Of a DNA stretch of 64,000 bases, positions 1 through 6,950 are shown in pieces. The stretch is taken from contig NZ_PDIZ01000001.1 in assembly GCF_002563635.1 (NCBI RefSeq), positions 744,001-808,000 on the forward strand, given 5' to 3'. A model generated the notes under the pieces. The model saw only the letters and a program-made list of their open reading frames with translations. It was not told the DNA's origin and ran no database searches. Position 1 is the first letter of the stretch, and each line of letters starts with the position of its first letter. Origin of the DNA: Bacillus sp. es.036. GTDB taxonomy: Bacteria > Bacillota > Bacilli > Bacillales > Guptibacillaceae. The translations under genes and the position numbers were made by a program.

Positions 1-347
1 TAATTCGAGATGATGCGAATGGAGGAGTGAAGCGACCTGTTTCCACCTTATCTGGAGGCGAAACGTTCTTAACCTCTCTTGCGCTCGCACTTGCTCTCTC
101 TGGACAAATCCAACTAAGGGGAGCGCATCCACTGCAATTTTTCTTCCTGGACGAAGGGTTTGGTACATTGGACGAATCGCTGCTAGATACGGTGATTACG
201 GCGCTTGAAAAGTTACAAAACGAGAGTTTATCCGTGGGTGTCATCAGTCACGTTCCAGAACTTAGGGCAAGACTGCCGAGAAAAGTGATTGTCTCTCCTT
301 CAGAACCATCTGGTCGAGGAAGTCGAATCGAAATGGAATCGTTGTAA
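1..347 (+). CDS. sbcC: Exonuclease SbcC, C-terminal fragment
   Basis: This is the 3' end of a gene that begins before the window; the open frame runs in from base 3. It shows the ABC-type signature (STLSGGETF), a Walker B/D-loop block (FFFLDEGFGTLD) and the switch histidine region (ISHVPELRARLP), all typical of the C-terminal ATPase lobe of SbcC/Rad50. SbcC works with the nuclease SbcD to cut hairpins and blocked DNA ends in the cytoplasm. In Bacillus subtilis the same gene (yirY) lies upstream of the yis genes, which fits the order here. Only about 115 residues are present, so the coiled coil and Walker A cannot be judged. Confidence 0.93.
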   Translation, partial: IRDDANGGVKRPVSTLSGGETFLTSLALALALSGQIQLRGAHPLQFFFLDEGFGTLDESLLDTVITALEKLQNESLSVGVISHVPELRARLPRKVIVSPSEPSGRGSRIEMESL

Positions 348-374
348 GTGCAGGTATGGTTGCGAGAATAATTC

Positions 375-480
375 TTGTTAGCCAATAAATTGGGATTATA
401 GCTAAAATATTTCGAATATGGCCAATAAAAAGGAAAAATGGCCAACTTATCAAGATTTTAGCCAATAAAGTGCCATCCCA
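375..480. repeat. 20-nt phased GCCAATAA word repeat
   Basis: The words GCCAATAAA (381), GCTAAAATA (401), GCCAATAAA (421), GCCAACTTA (441) and GCCAATAAA (461) begin exactly 20 nt apart. Each is preceded by TTA, ATA or ATG, and the other bases of each period vary. The array sits just downstream of the sbcC stop and upstream of a terminator. Because 20 is not a multiple of three, it cannot be a coding repeat. The stretch from 348 to 652 holds only this array, the terminator at 533-571 and a leader. Confidence 0.7.
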
Positions 481-532
481 CCCACATCGGTACTAGTCTA
501 TAGCATAGGTATGTCTAGGTGCGTCTAAACAG

Positions 533-571
533 AGAGAAAACATGTCCTTTAGACATGTTTTCTCTTTTTTT
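533..571 (+). terminator. Rho-independent terminator downstream of sbcC
   Basis: A perfect 14-bp stem (533-546 with 552-565) closes a 5-nt loop and is followed by a T run. It lies about 190 nt after the sbcC stop and probably ends that transcript. Confidence 0.85.
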
Positions 572-652
572 CTTGAAAGATACTGTCAAAATACGAGAGT
601 TTATGTAAAAATATGAATAGTAGTTGAGGTAACTTACATAGGAGGAACATGG

Positions 653-1303
653 ATGTCGCATTCTATGAGACTAGTTTTAGGAAGTTTTAAACCTTATTCA
701 CACTTTCGACCACTTCATTCAGCCTATCGGTTGAAAGGGTCATGGTGGCGCTTAATTTTACTCGCTATTTTTTCTTTTCTAATTGTTGGGATTACATCAT
801 TTATGAACATTAAATATGCTGGAGAAATGCCAGAATATACGGGTATTGCCCCTGACGAGCGTATACTTTTTGTCCTCAGTGAAGTCATCACAGATGGTTT
901 GCTTGGTGTTCTGACACTAATCGTCATTGTGGTAGGAGGTGCGCTACTATACTGGCCGTTTTTTCAGCAAGTTGGCTTCAAAAGACTTGCTTACATACAT
1001 AGCTATGTTGTCTTTATTCTTTTAATCGGTATGCTTCTTCAGCTACCCTTTATCCCATTTCTTCATGAACCGTCGCTCATTTCCCCGTATAGTCTAGGTG
1101 TTTACGTTGATTTGTTAACAAACATTCCATTCTGGCTGTATTTCAGCTATAGTTTGTCGCTATTTCTTGCATGGGGCACGTTTGTTCAGTATGCGGCAAT
1201 TAGGCAGAGTACTACGGTGTCCAGAGGATACGCTCTTTTCTGGATTATCATTTTGAACGTATTTATGGTTGCGATCACGGCTTATATGAGAACGGCATTT
1301 TAA
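653..1303 (+). CDS. Yip1-domain membrane protein (YknW-like)
   Basis: A 216-residue polytopic membrane protein with about five hydrophobic segments (near residues 30-50, 80-105, 112-135, 150-175 and 190-212), compatible with the Yip1 family. RBS AGGAGG sits 6-7 nt before the ATG. The stop codon overlaps the first possible start of the next gene (TAATG), so the two are translationally coupled. In B. subtilis a Yip1 protein (YknW) is likewise followed by a membrane-fusion protein (YknX) in the YknWXYZ transporter, which protects against the SdpC toxin. Here the ATPase and permease genes yknY and yknZ are absent. Assignment to YknW rests on topology and neighbourhood, not on a diagnostic motif. 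Confidence 0.6.
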   Translation: MSHSMRLVLGSFKPYSHFRPLHSAYRLKGSWWRLILLAIFSFLIVGITSFMNIKYAGEMPEYTGIAPDERILFVLSEVITDGLLGVLTLIVIVVGGALLYWPFFQQVGFKRLAYIHSYVVFILLIGMLLQLPFIPFLHEPSLISPYSLGVYVDLLTNIPFWLYFSYSLSLFLAWGTFVQYAAIRQSTTVSRGYALFWIIILNVFMVAITAYMRTAF

Positions 1304-1326
1304 TGAAAAAGTTGGAGGGTCAATCT

Positions 1327-2502
1327 GTGAAACGTAAGTCACTGTGGATTAGTATTAGCGTTACGCTTGTTATACTTCTTTTTATTACTGCGAACACGCT
1401 GATCATACAGAGTGTTATTGCAGGAGAGAAGAAGCTTGAGACCGTTACGGTAAAAGGGAAGACGTATCAGGAACTTTCAACTTTTGAAGGGGTCCTTATT
1501 CCAGAATTAGAGGAATCCTATTATTATCAATCATCTCGAGGGGATATCTCGAATGTGCTCGTAAAAGAAGGAGACGATGTCTCTATAGGTACGTCCCTGT
1601 TTGAATATGATGAAGGGGAGGTCGTTAATGTATCTGATTTGAAAGCACAAGTGAACAAGGCGGAAACAGCTGTTTCTGTCCTTGATGATCAGCTAAGTGA
1701 CCTTGCTGTTCAGTCATCGAGAATTGAATCGAACGAGGATCTAGAAGATGAGCAAAAGCTTCAATTACAGTTGGATGTCGAAGAACAAATAAGAGATACG
1801 GAGTATAAGAAAAGACTTGCAGAGCTTGATGTGAAAGAGTTGGAGCGCCAAATTGCTGAAGTAGATACTGAAAAAGTAGAATTATCCGTTGATTCAACGC
1901 TTGATGGAACGGTGGAGCAAGTAAACCGGACACCAGAAGACGGGGAGAGCGTCGTAACGCTATTGTCAAACAAGCTAACTGTTCAAGGTTCGGTTAATGA
2001 ATTGAACTATCCGACGCTAGCTGTGGATCAGGAAGTTGTTATACGTTCAGGCGCTTATCCAGGACAACCAGCAACGGGCAGGCTGACAATACTAGAAAAT
2101 CGACCTTATGAAGTGGATGAAGAGACGGGTCTCAGTATGTATCATTTTAACGTTATGTTAAATGAGGAAAGTGAAATGAAGGCAGGTACGCACGTGGTCA
2201 TTGACATCCCTCTTCATCAAAATAACAATGCTCCTTCAGTCCCAAAAGGAAGTATAATTGTAAAAGATGATAAGAGCTATGTTGTTGTCTATGAAGAAGA
2301 GAAGCTTCATTTAAGAAAAGTAGAGCAAGGCCGAATAGAAGGTGGCAAGGTTGAAATTCTTTCAGGTCTTCAGCTAAAGGAAAAAGTGTTAACTAAGCCT
2401 AGAGAAGCTTTTACTGAATTGCTTTCTGAGAAGGATGAGCTGGAGAAAGACCAAAAAGACCAAGATGAAAATCCAGAGATGGATACCGAAAGCAAAGGAT
2501 AA
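1327..2502 (+). CDS. HlyD/RND-type membrane-fusion adaptor (YknX-like)
   Basis: About 391 residues: one N-terminal transmembrane anchor (about residues 7-32), a biotinyl-lipoyl half-domain (near GDISNVLVKEGDDVSIGT), a charged coiled-coil hairpin (about residues 100-175), the second lipoyl half (STLDGTVEQVNRTPEDGE), a beta-barrel and an acidic, Lys/Glu/Asp-rich tail. These are features of periplasmic adaptor proteins, which in Gram-positives reach out from the membrane. GTG at 1327 is preferred because GGAGGG lies about 8 nt upstream; an ATG at 1303 overlaps the previous stop but has no good RBS. No ATPase or permease follows, so its partners must be encoded elsewhere or the pair acts alone. 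Confidence 0.75.
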   Translation: MKRKSLWISISVTLVILLFITANTLIIQSVIAGEKKLETVTVKGKTYQELSTFEGVLIPELEESYYYQSSRGDISNVLVKEGDDVSIGTSLFEYDEGEVVNVSDLKAQVNKAETAVSVLDDQLSDLAVQSSRIESNEDLEDEQKLQLQLDVEEQIRDTEYKKRLAELDVKELERQIAEVDTEKVELSVDSTLDGTVEQVNRTPEDGESVVTLLSNKLTVQGSVNELNYPTLAVDQEVVIRSGAYPGQPATGRLTILENRPYEVDEETGLSMYHFNVMLNEESEMKAGTHVVIDIPLHQNNNAPSVPKGSIIVKDDKSYVVVYEEEKLHLRKVEQGRIEGGKVEILSGLQLKEKVLTKPREAFTELLSEKDELEKDQKDQDENPEMDTESKG

Positions 2503-2505
2503 CGG

Positions 2506-2534
2506 AAAGACCTGTCGCGCGACAGGTCTTTTTT
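2506..2534 (+). terminator. Terminator after the YknW/X-like pair
   Basis: Self-complementary arms AAGACCTGTCG and CGACAGGTCTT are followed directly by six T residues, 4 nt after the stop codon. Confidence 0.9.
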
Positions 2535-2631
2535 GTATGTCGACATAAAGTTATCAAACAATTCATGAAACAGTGCAGTGTTCATGTCATAATAGATTTA
2601 AGCGTTTTAAAGCAAAGGAGAGGTTAGTGTT

Positions 2632-3507
2632 ATGAAGTTTGTTTCATTTAAGGACAAGAAAGCAGTTGGATTTGGAATTTTAGATGAAAAAAATCAGCAA
2701 ATTATTAATCTAAAAACGTATTTTCACGACCAAGGTCTAGACATACCTGACCTGCGAATGTTTATCCACTATGGGGAACTTCATTTGGATGACATTACCG
2801 AATTTTCAGCTCAGTATAACGTTTTAGTCGAAGATGTGGAGATCATAGCTCCTATCATGAAACCCGCCAAAAATATCGTTTGTGTCGGAAAAAATTATCG
2901 CGACCATGCTATTGAAATGGGGAGTGAGAAAGACATTCCAAAGCATCCAATGATTTTTACGAAAGCGCCGACAACCGTTAGCAACCCGGACCAAGTATTA
3001 ACATTTGAACGTGAGCTAGCTGAAGCGCTTGACTATGAGGGAGAACTTGCGATTGTGATCGGTAAGGAGGGAAAAGGAATTAACATGAATGAAGCCATGG
3101 AATACGTTTTCGGCTATACGATTATCAATGATCTTACAGCGAGGGACCTACAAAAAAAGCATGGTCAATTTTTTGTAGGGAAAAGTCTTGATCAGTCCTG
3201 CCCAATGGGTCCTGCTATTGTACATAAATCTTCCTTAGTCGATCCTCATCAATTAACGATTGTCACGAAAGTAAATGGAGATGTGAGACAAAATGGCAGC
3301 ACGTCTGATTTCATTTTCAATATTCCTGAGCTGATCCACGTTCTCTCGAAGGGCATGACGTTAGAGCCTGGTGATATCATCGCAACCGGAACACCGGCTG
3401 GGGTAGGCAAGGGATTCAATCCGCCTAAATATTTAGGAGATGGAGACGTCATCGAAATAGACATAGAAGGAATCGGCACTTTACGTAATGAAATAAGTAT
3501 AAGATAA
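2632..3507 (+). CDS. yisK: Fumarylacetoacetate hydrolase family protein YisK
   Basis: A 291-residue FAH-superfamily enzyme. The catalytic core starts near residue 80; GKNYRDHA lies at 86-93, and the metal ligands of the EGELA motif (E136, E138) and D167 in the INDLTARD block are all present. Family members cleave or decarboxylate 2-oxo acids with Mg or Mn; B. subtilis YisK has oxaloacetate decarboxylase activity and interacts with the Mbl cytoskeleton. RBS GGAGAGG precedes the ATG. The yisL homologue lies about 3 kb downstream, as expected for the yis region. The true substrate cannot be read from sequence. Confidence 0.85.
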   Translation: MKFVSFKDKKAVGFGILDEKNQQIINLKTYFHDQGLDIPDLRMFIHYGELHLDDITEFSAQYNVLVEDVEIIAPIMKPAKNIVCVGKNYRDHAIEMGSEKDIPKHPMIFTKAPTTVSNPDQVLTFERELAEALDYEGELAIVIGKEGKGINMNEAMEYVFGYTIINDLTARDLQKKHGQFFVGKSLDQSCPMGPAIVHKSSLVDPHQLTIVTKVNGDVRQNGSTSDFIFNIPELIHVLSKGMTLEPGDIIATGTPAGVGKGFNPPKYLGDGDVIEIDIEGIGTLRNEISIR

Positions 3508-3576
3508 CGTTCTCGTGTTTAATTTATTCTCAAAAAAGGAATTGTTATCCAGAGAACCGACTAGGAGGGCTAGCAA

Positions 3577-5001
3577 ATGGAAAAGTTTCATTACATTAAT
3601 GGTGAGTGGACAGGTCAGGATCTAGAAAAGCTTGAAGTGAACAACCCTGCAACTGGAGAACTCGTTGGTACTGTTCCGGTAGGTGGTAAATCGGAAACGA
3701 AGAAGGCAATTGACGCTGCACACCAGGCATTTCCAGCATGGTCAAGCCTCACTGCTTATGAGCGGTCATCCTACTTAAAGAAACTCCATAGTCTTATGAT
3801 GGATCATGAAGCTGAACTAGCTGAGCTGATGACGCTTGAGATGGGGAAGCCGCTTCATGAATCAAAAGGGGAAGTAGCGTATTCCGCTTCTTTCGTTGAA
3901 TGGTTTGCAGAAGAAGGGAAGCGTGTATATGGGCGAACAATTCCTCCACACAAAGAAGGGCGCATGATGGAAGTCCGCAAACAGCCGGTAGGTGTTGTCG
4001 GTGCGATAACACCATGGAACTTTCCGGCAGCAATGATTGCGCGGAAACTTGCGCCAGCTTTAGCTGCTGGGTGTACGTTTGTCGTTAAGCCACCTTCTGC
4101 AACGCCACTAACGGCCGTAAGACTTGTAGAACTTTGTGAAGAAGCAGGAATACCAAAAGGGGTTGTTAACCTCGTTACGGGAAAATCTTCTGAAGTTGCA
4201 GGCGAGCTCATGAGTAACCCCCACGTTCGTAAAATGACGTTTACAGGATCAACTGAGGTCGGTAAGAAATTGATGGAACAGGCTGCAGAAACGGTGAAAA
4301 ATATTTCACTTGAACTTGGTGGCCATGCCCCAATTATTGTTCTGGATGATGCGGATATTGATAAAGCGGTAGAAGGCGTGATTGCGTCGAAATTTCGAAA
4401 TGGCGGTCAAACGTGCATTTGCGGTAATCGCGTTTACGTACAAGAAAGAATTTACGATGAGTTTATTTCAAAGTTCGCTGATAAAACGAAAGATCTTAAG
4501 GTAGGAAACGGATTGGAAAAAGGTACAGACATTGGTCCAATGATTGATAAAGATGGTTACGAAAAAGTTGAAAAGCACGTCCAAAATGCGCTTAGTCAAG
4601 GTGCTGAATGCGTCGTTGGTGGAGAAGGATATGAAGAGAACGGCTCCTATTTCTACCGTCCAACAATATTGAAAGATGTAACGCCTGGCATGCTCATTAT
4701 GAATGAAGAAACGTTTGGACCGGTTGCACCGATTCAAAAGGTGAACACGGATGATGAAGCGATTAAATATGCGAACCAAACACCATTTGGTTTAGCGGCA
4801 TACGTCTTTAGTGAAAGCGTTCGAAGAGGAAATCATGTGGTTAATGCGCTTGATTATGGAATTGTTGGCTGGAATGACGGCGTGCCGTCAGCTGCACAGG
4901 CTCCGTTTGGTGGCATGAAGCAAAGTGGCATTGGTCGTGAAGGCGGTCATGAAGGGATAGAGGCGTATCTTGAAACAAAATACGTTTCGATCGGATTATA
5001 G
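3577..5001 (+). CDS. gabD: NAD(P)-dependent succinate-semialdehyde dehydrogenase
   Basis: A 474-residue aldehyde dehydrogenase of normal family length. It has the oxyanion Asn148 (TPWNFP), the general base Glu246 (LELGG) and the nucleophile Cys280 (GGQTC). The resemblance to GabD suggests oxidation of succinate semialdehyde to succinate in the 4-aminobutyrate shunt; related aldehydes are possible. RBS AGGAGGG is 8 nt before the ATG. The gene is in its own transcription unit, about 70 nt after yisK, and converges on rocD. The next-door ornithine aminotransferase suggests a local arginine, ornithine and GABA catabolic theme, which is an inference. Confidence 0.88.
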   Translation: MEKFHYINGEWTGQDLEKLEVNNPATGELVGTVPVGGKSETKKAIDAAHQAFPAWSSLTAYERSSYLKKLHSLMMDHEAELAELMTLEMGKPLHESKGEVAYSASFVEWFAEEGKRVYGRTIPPHKEGRMMEVRKQPVGVVGAITPWNFPAAMIARKLAPALAAGCTFVVKPPSATPLTAVRLVELCEEAGIPKGVVNLVTGKSSEVAGELMSNPHVRKMTFTGSTEVGKKLMEQAAETVKNISLELGGHAPIIVLDDADIDKAVEGVIASKFRNGGQTCICGNRVYVQERIYDEFISKFADKTKDLKVGNGLEKGTDIGPMIDKDGYEKVEKHVQNALSQGAECVVGGEGYEENGSYFYRPTILKDVTPGMLIMNEETFGPVAPIQKVNTDDEAIKYANQTPFGLAAYVFSESVRRGNHVVNALDYGIVGWNDGVPSAAQAPFGGMKQSGIGREGGHEGIEAYLETKYVSIGL

Positions 5002-5008
5002 AATAGTA

Positions 5009-5042
5009 GAAAGCCTCGCTAAATTTAGCGAGGCTTTTCTTT
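5009..5042. terminator. Bidirectional terminator between gabD and rocD
   Basis: The perfect inverted repeat AGCCTCGCTAAA/TTTAGCGAGGCT is flanked by A and T runs, so it can serve both convergent genes. Confidence 0.88.
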
Positions 5043-5046
5043 ATTG

Positions 5047-6243
5047 CTATTGTACAGATAATACTTCAGTAATTTGTTCGATTGCCCAGTTTAGGTCATC
5101 TTCACTAATGATTAGCGGAGGAGCAAATCGAATGACGGTTTCGTGCGTTTCTTTACACAGTAAGCCTTTTTCTTTTAGCTTCTCGCAATATGGACGAGCT
5201 GCTTCATGAAGTTCAACACCTATGAAAAGACCGCGGCCGCGCACTTCTTTAATGAGAGGATTGTTGATGGCTTTCAATTTATCTTGAAAGTAGTTTCCTA
5301 GTTCAAGAGAGCGATCGGCAAGCTTTTCATCTTCGAGAACTTCTAATGACGCAACCGATACGGCACACGCCAGTGGATTTCCTCCAAATGTTGATCCGTG
5401 TGAGCCAGGAGTAAATACGCCGAGTACTTCTTCGTTTGCTGCTACACACGAGATTGGAAATACACCGCCTCCAAGTGCCTTACCTAGAATGTACATATCA
5501 GGTTCAACGTTATCCCAATCACATGCAAAGCGCTTACCAGATCGACACAGTCCGGCTTGAATTTCGTCCGCAACGAATAGAACGCGCTGCTCTTTACAAT
5601 AGTCATACGCTTCTTTAAGGAAGCCTTCAGGAGGAATGTTAATACCAGCTTCGCCCTGAATCGGTTCAAATAAGAAGCCCGCTGTATTTGGCGTGATTGC
5701 TTTTTTCAATGCCTCAAGATCACCGTATGGAATCAATTTAATTCCTGGAAGCATCGGTCCAAATCCACGCTGGTATTCTTCTTCAGAAGAAAGGGAGACA
5801 GCTGTCATTGTACGACCGTGGAAGTTACCTTCACAGGCAATGATTTCTGCTTTATCTTTCTCGACGCCCTTCACTTCGTAAGCCCAACGGCGCATGGCTT
5901 TTACAGCCGTCTCCACTGCCTCTGCACCCGTATTCATTGGAAGGATCATCTCTTTGTTCGTAAATTCAGAAACTTTTTGATAAAAAGGAGCCAGTTGATC
6001 GTTATGGAAAGCACGAGAAGTTAATGTCACGCGATCAGCCTGATCTTTCAAGGCCTGAATAATCTTTGGATGTCTGTGTCCCTGGTTAACTGCAGAATAA
6101 GCACTAAGCATATCCATATAACGATTACCTTCAGGATCTTTAACCCAAACACCCTCTGCTTCTGCAATAACAATTGGCAGTGGATGATAATTGTGTGCAC
6201 CGTATTGCTCTGTCATTTGGATAATGTCTTTTGTTTGTACCAT
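5047..6243 (-). CDS. rocD: Ornithine aminotransferase
   Basis: A 398-residue class III PLP aminotransferase close in length to B. subtilis RocD (401). Visible landmarks are the early [19 protein letters not shown] block (residues 43-61), D226 of the ADE motif and the PLP-binding K255 (ILGKALGGG). It converts ornithine plus 2-oxoglutarate to glutamate-5-semialdehyde in arginine catabolism. ATG at 6243 (MVQTKD) best matches the family; longer starts at 6261 and 6318 would add residues absent from relatives. It is monocistronic and no rocE or rocF lies nearby, unlike the B. subtilis rocDEF operon. Confidence 0.92.
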   Translation of the reverse strand: MVQTKDIIQMTEQYGAHNYHPLPIVIAEAEGVWVKDPEGNRYMDMLSAYSAVNQGHRHPKIIQALKDQADRVTLTSRAFHNDQLAPFYQKVSEFTNKEMILPMNTGAEAVETAVKAMRRWAYEVKGVEKDKAEIIACEGNFHGRTMTAVSLSSEEEYQRGFGPMLPGIKLIPYGDLEALKKAITPNTAGFLFEPIQGEAGINIPPEGFLKEAYDYCKEQRVLFVADEIQAGLCRSGKRFACDWDNVEPDMYILGKALGGGVFPISCVAANEEVLGVFTPGSHGSTFGGNPLACAVSVASLEVLEDEKLADRSLELGNYFQDKLKAINNPLIKEVRGRGLFIGVELHEAARPYCEKLKEKGLLCKETHETVIRFAPPLIISEDDLNWAIEQITEVLSVQ

Positions 6244-6412
6244 ATTACCTTTCACTCCCATTCGTTTAATTCTTGCTTCCTTTCTAGTATAACAATGAAA
6301 TCGTTTTCTTCCTATCATTTGAGGAAAATTAGGAAGGATGTTCCATTCTCTGCTCAGAACGGTTTTTCGTGATATGATGAGTAAGATACTGTGGTAAAAG
6401 GAGAGATCATGA

Positions 6413-6763
6413 ATGCTACATGCCCATTATACGGCCTGGGGGTTAACACTTATTCTTTTTCTTGTAAGCTACTTTTTAATGAGAGCTGGAAAAGGAAAAG
6501 CGCAAAATAAAATCCATCTGGTTCTTCGGATATTTTATATTCTTACAGTCATTACGGGAATGTTCCTTGTAGTAGGTTATCAATTTTGGGGTCCTTCAAT
6601 TGTAAAAGGTGTGGTTGCGCTTTGGCTCATTTTTACAATGGAAATGATTCTTGTAAGAGGAAAAAAAGAAAAAATCATTTGGCCATTTTGGCTTCAATTT
6701 ATGTTCGCTTTTCTCCTCGTTGTTTTTTATGGGTATTCTGTACTGCATCTTTATCAGCTATAA
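6413..6763 (+). CDS. yisL: UPF0344 (DUF1516) membrane protein YisL
   Basis: A 116-residue protein of four hydrophobic segments that matches the length and opening ([10 protein letters not shown]) of the YisL family. No function is known. RBS GGAGAG lies 8 nt before the ATG. Its position downstream of yisK mirrors B. subtilis. A terminator follows directly, so it is probably monocistronic. Confidence 0.85.
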   Translation: MLHAHYTAWGLTLILFLVSYFLMRAGKGKAQNKIHLVLRIFYILTVITGMFLVVGYQFWGPSIVKGVVALWLIFTMEMILVRGKKEKIIWPFWLQFMFAFLLVVFYGYSVLHLYQL

Positions 6764-6769
6764 GTCCTA

Positions 6770-6797
6770 AAACCACCTCATTATAGGTGGTTTTTTT
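6770..6797 (+). terminator. Terminator after yisL
   Basis: AAACCACCT pairs with AGGTGGTTT across a 6-nt loop, followed by a T run. Confidence 0.9.
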
Positions 6798-6950
6798 CTA
6801 TTAAACGTTTCATTTATTTGTGCCGATATAGGAAGTAGGGTAGATTGGCATATTTCTGGAATAGATGTATTCGTACATTCTAGTTTTTGATATTATAGAC
6901 ATAATAAAAACTTTCGAATTAAAGGCATTGAAGGATGAGGTGTGAAAAGC

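Noticed and set aside
248-465. Minus-strand frames over sbcC 3' end and phased repeat
   Set aside because: They read across the phased repeat and the coding shadow of sbcC without RBS.
573-600. Sigma-W-type promoter (TGAAAG ... CGAG) before the Yip1 gene
   Set aside because: The spacing is 14 rather than about 16-17 and CGTA is not present, so the match is too weak.
5047-6318. N-terminally extended RocD from 6318
   Set aside because: The extra 25 residues are basic, unlike relatives, and the ATG at 6243 matches the family start.
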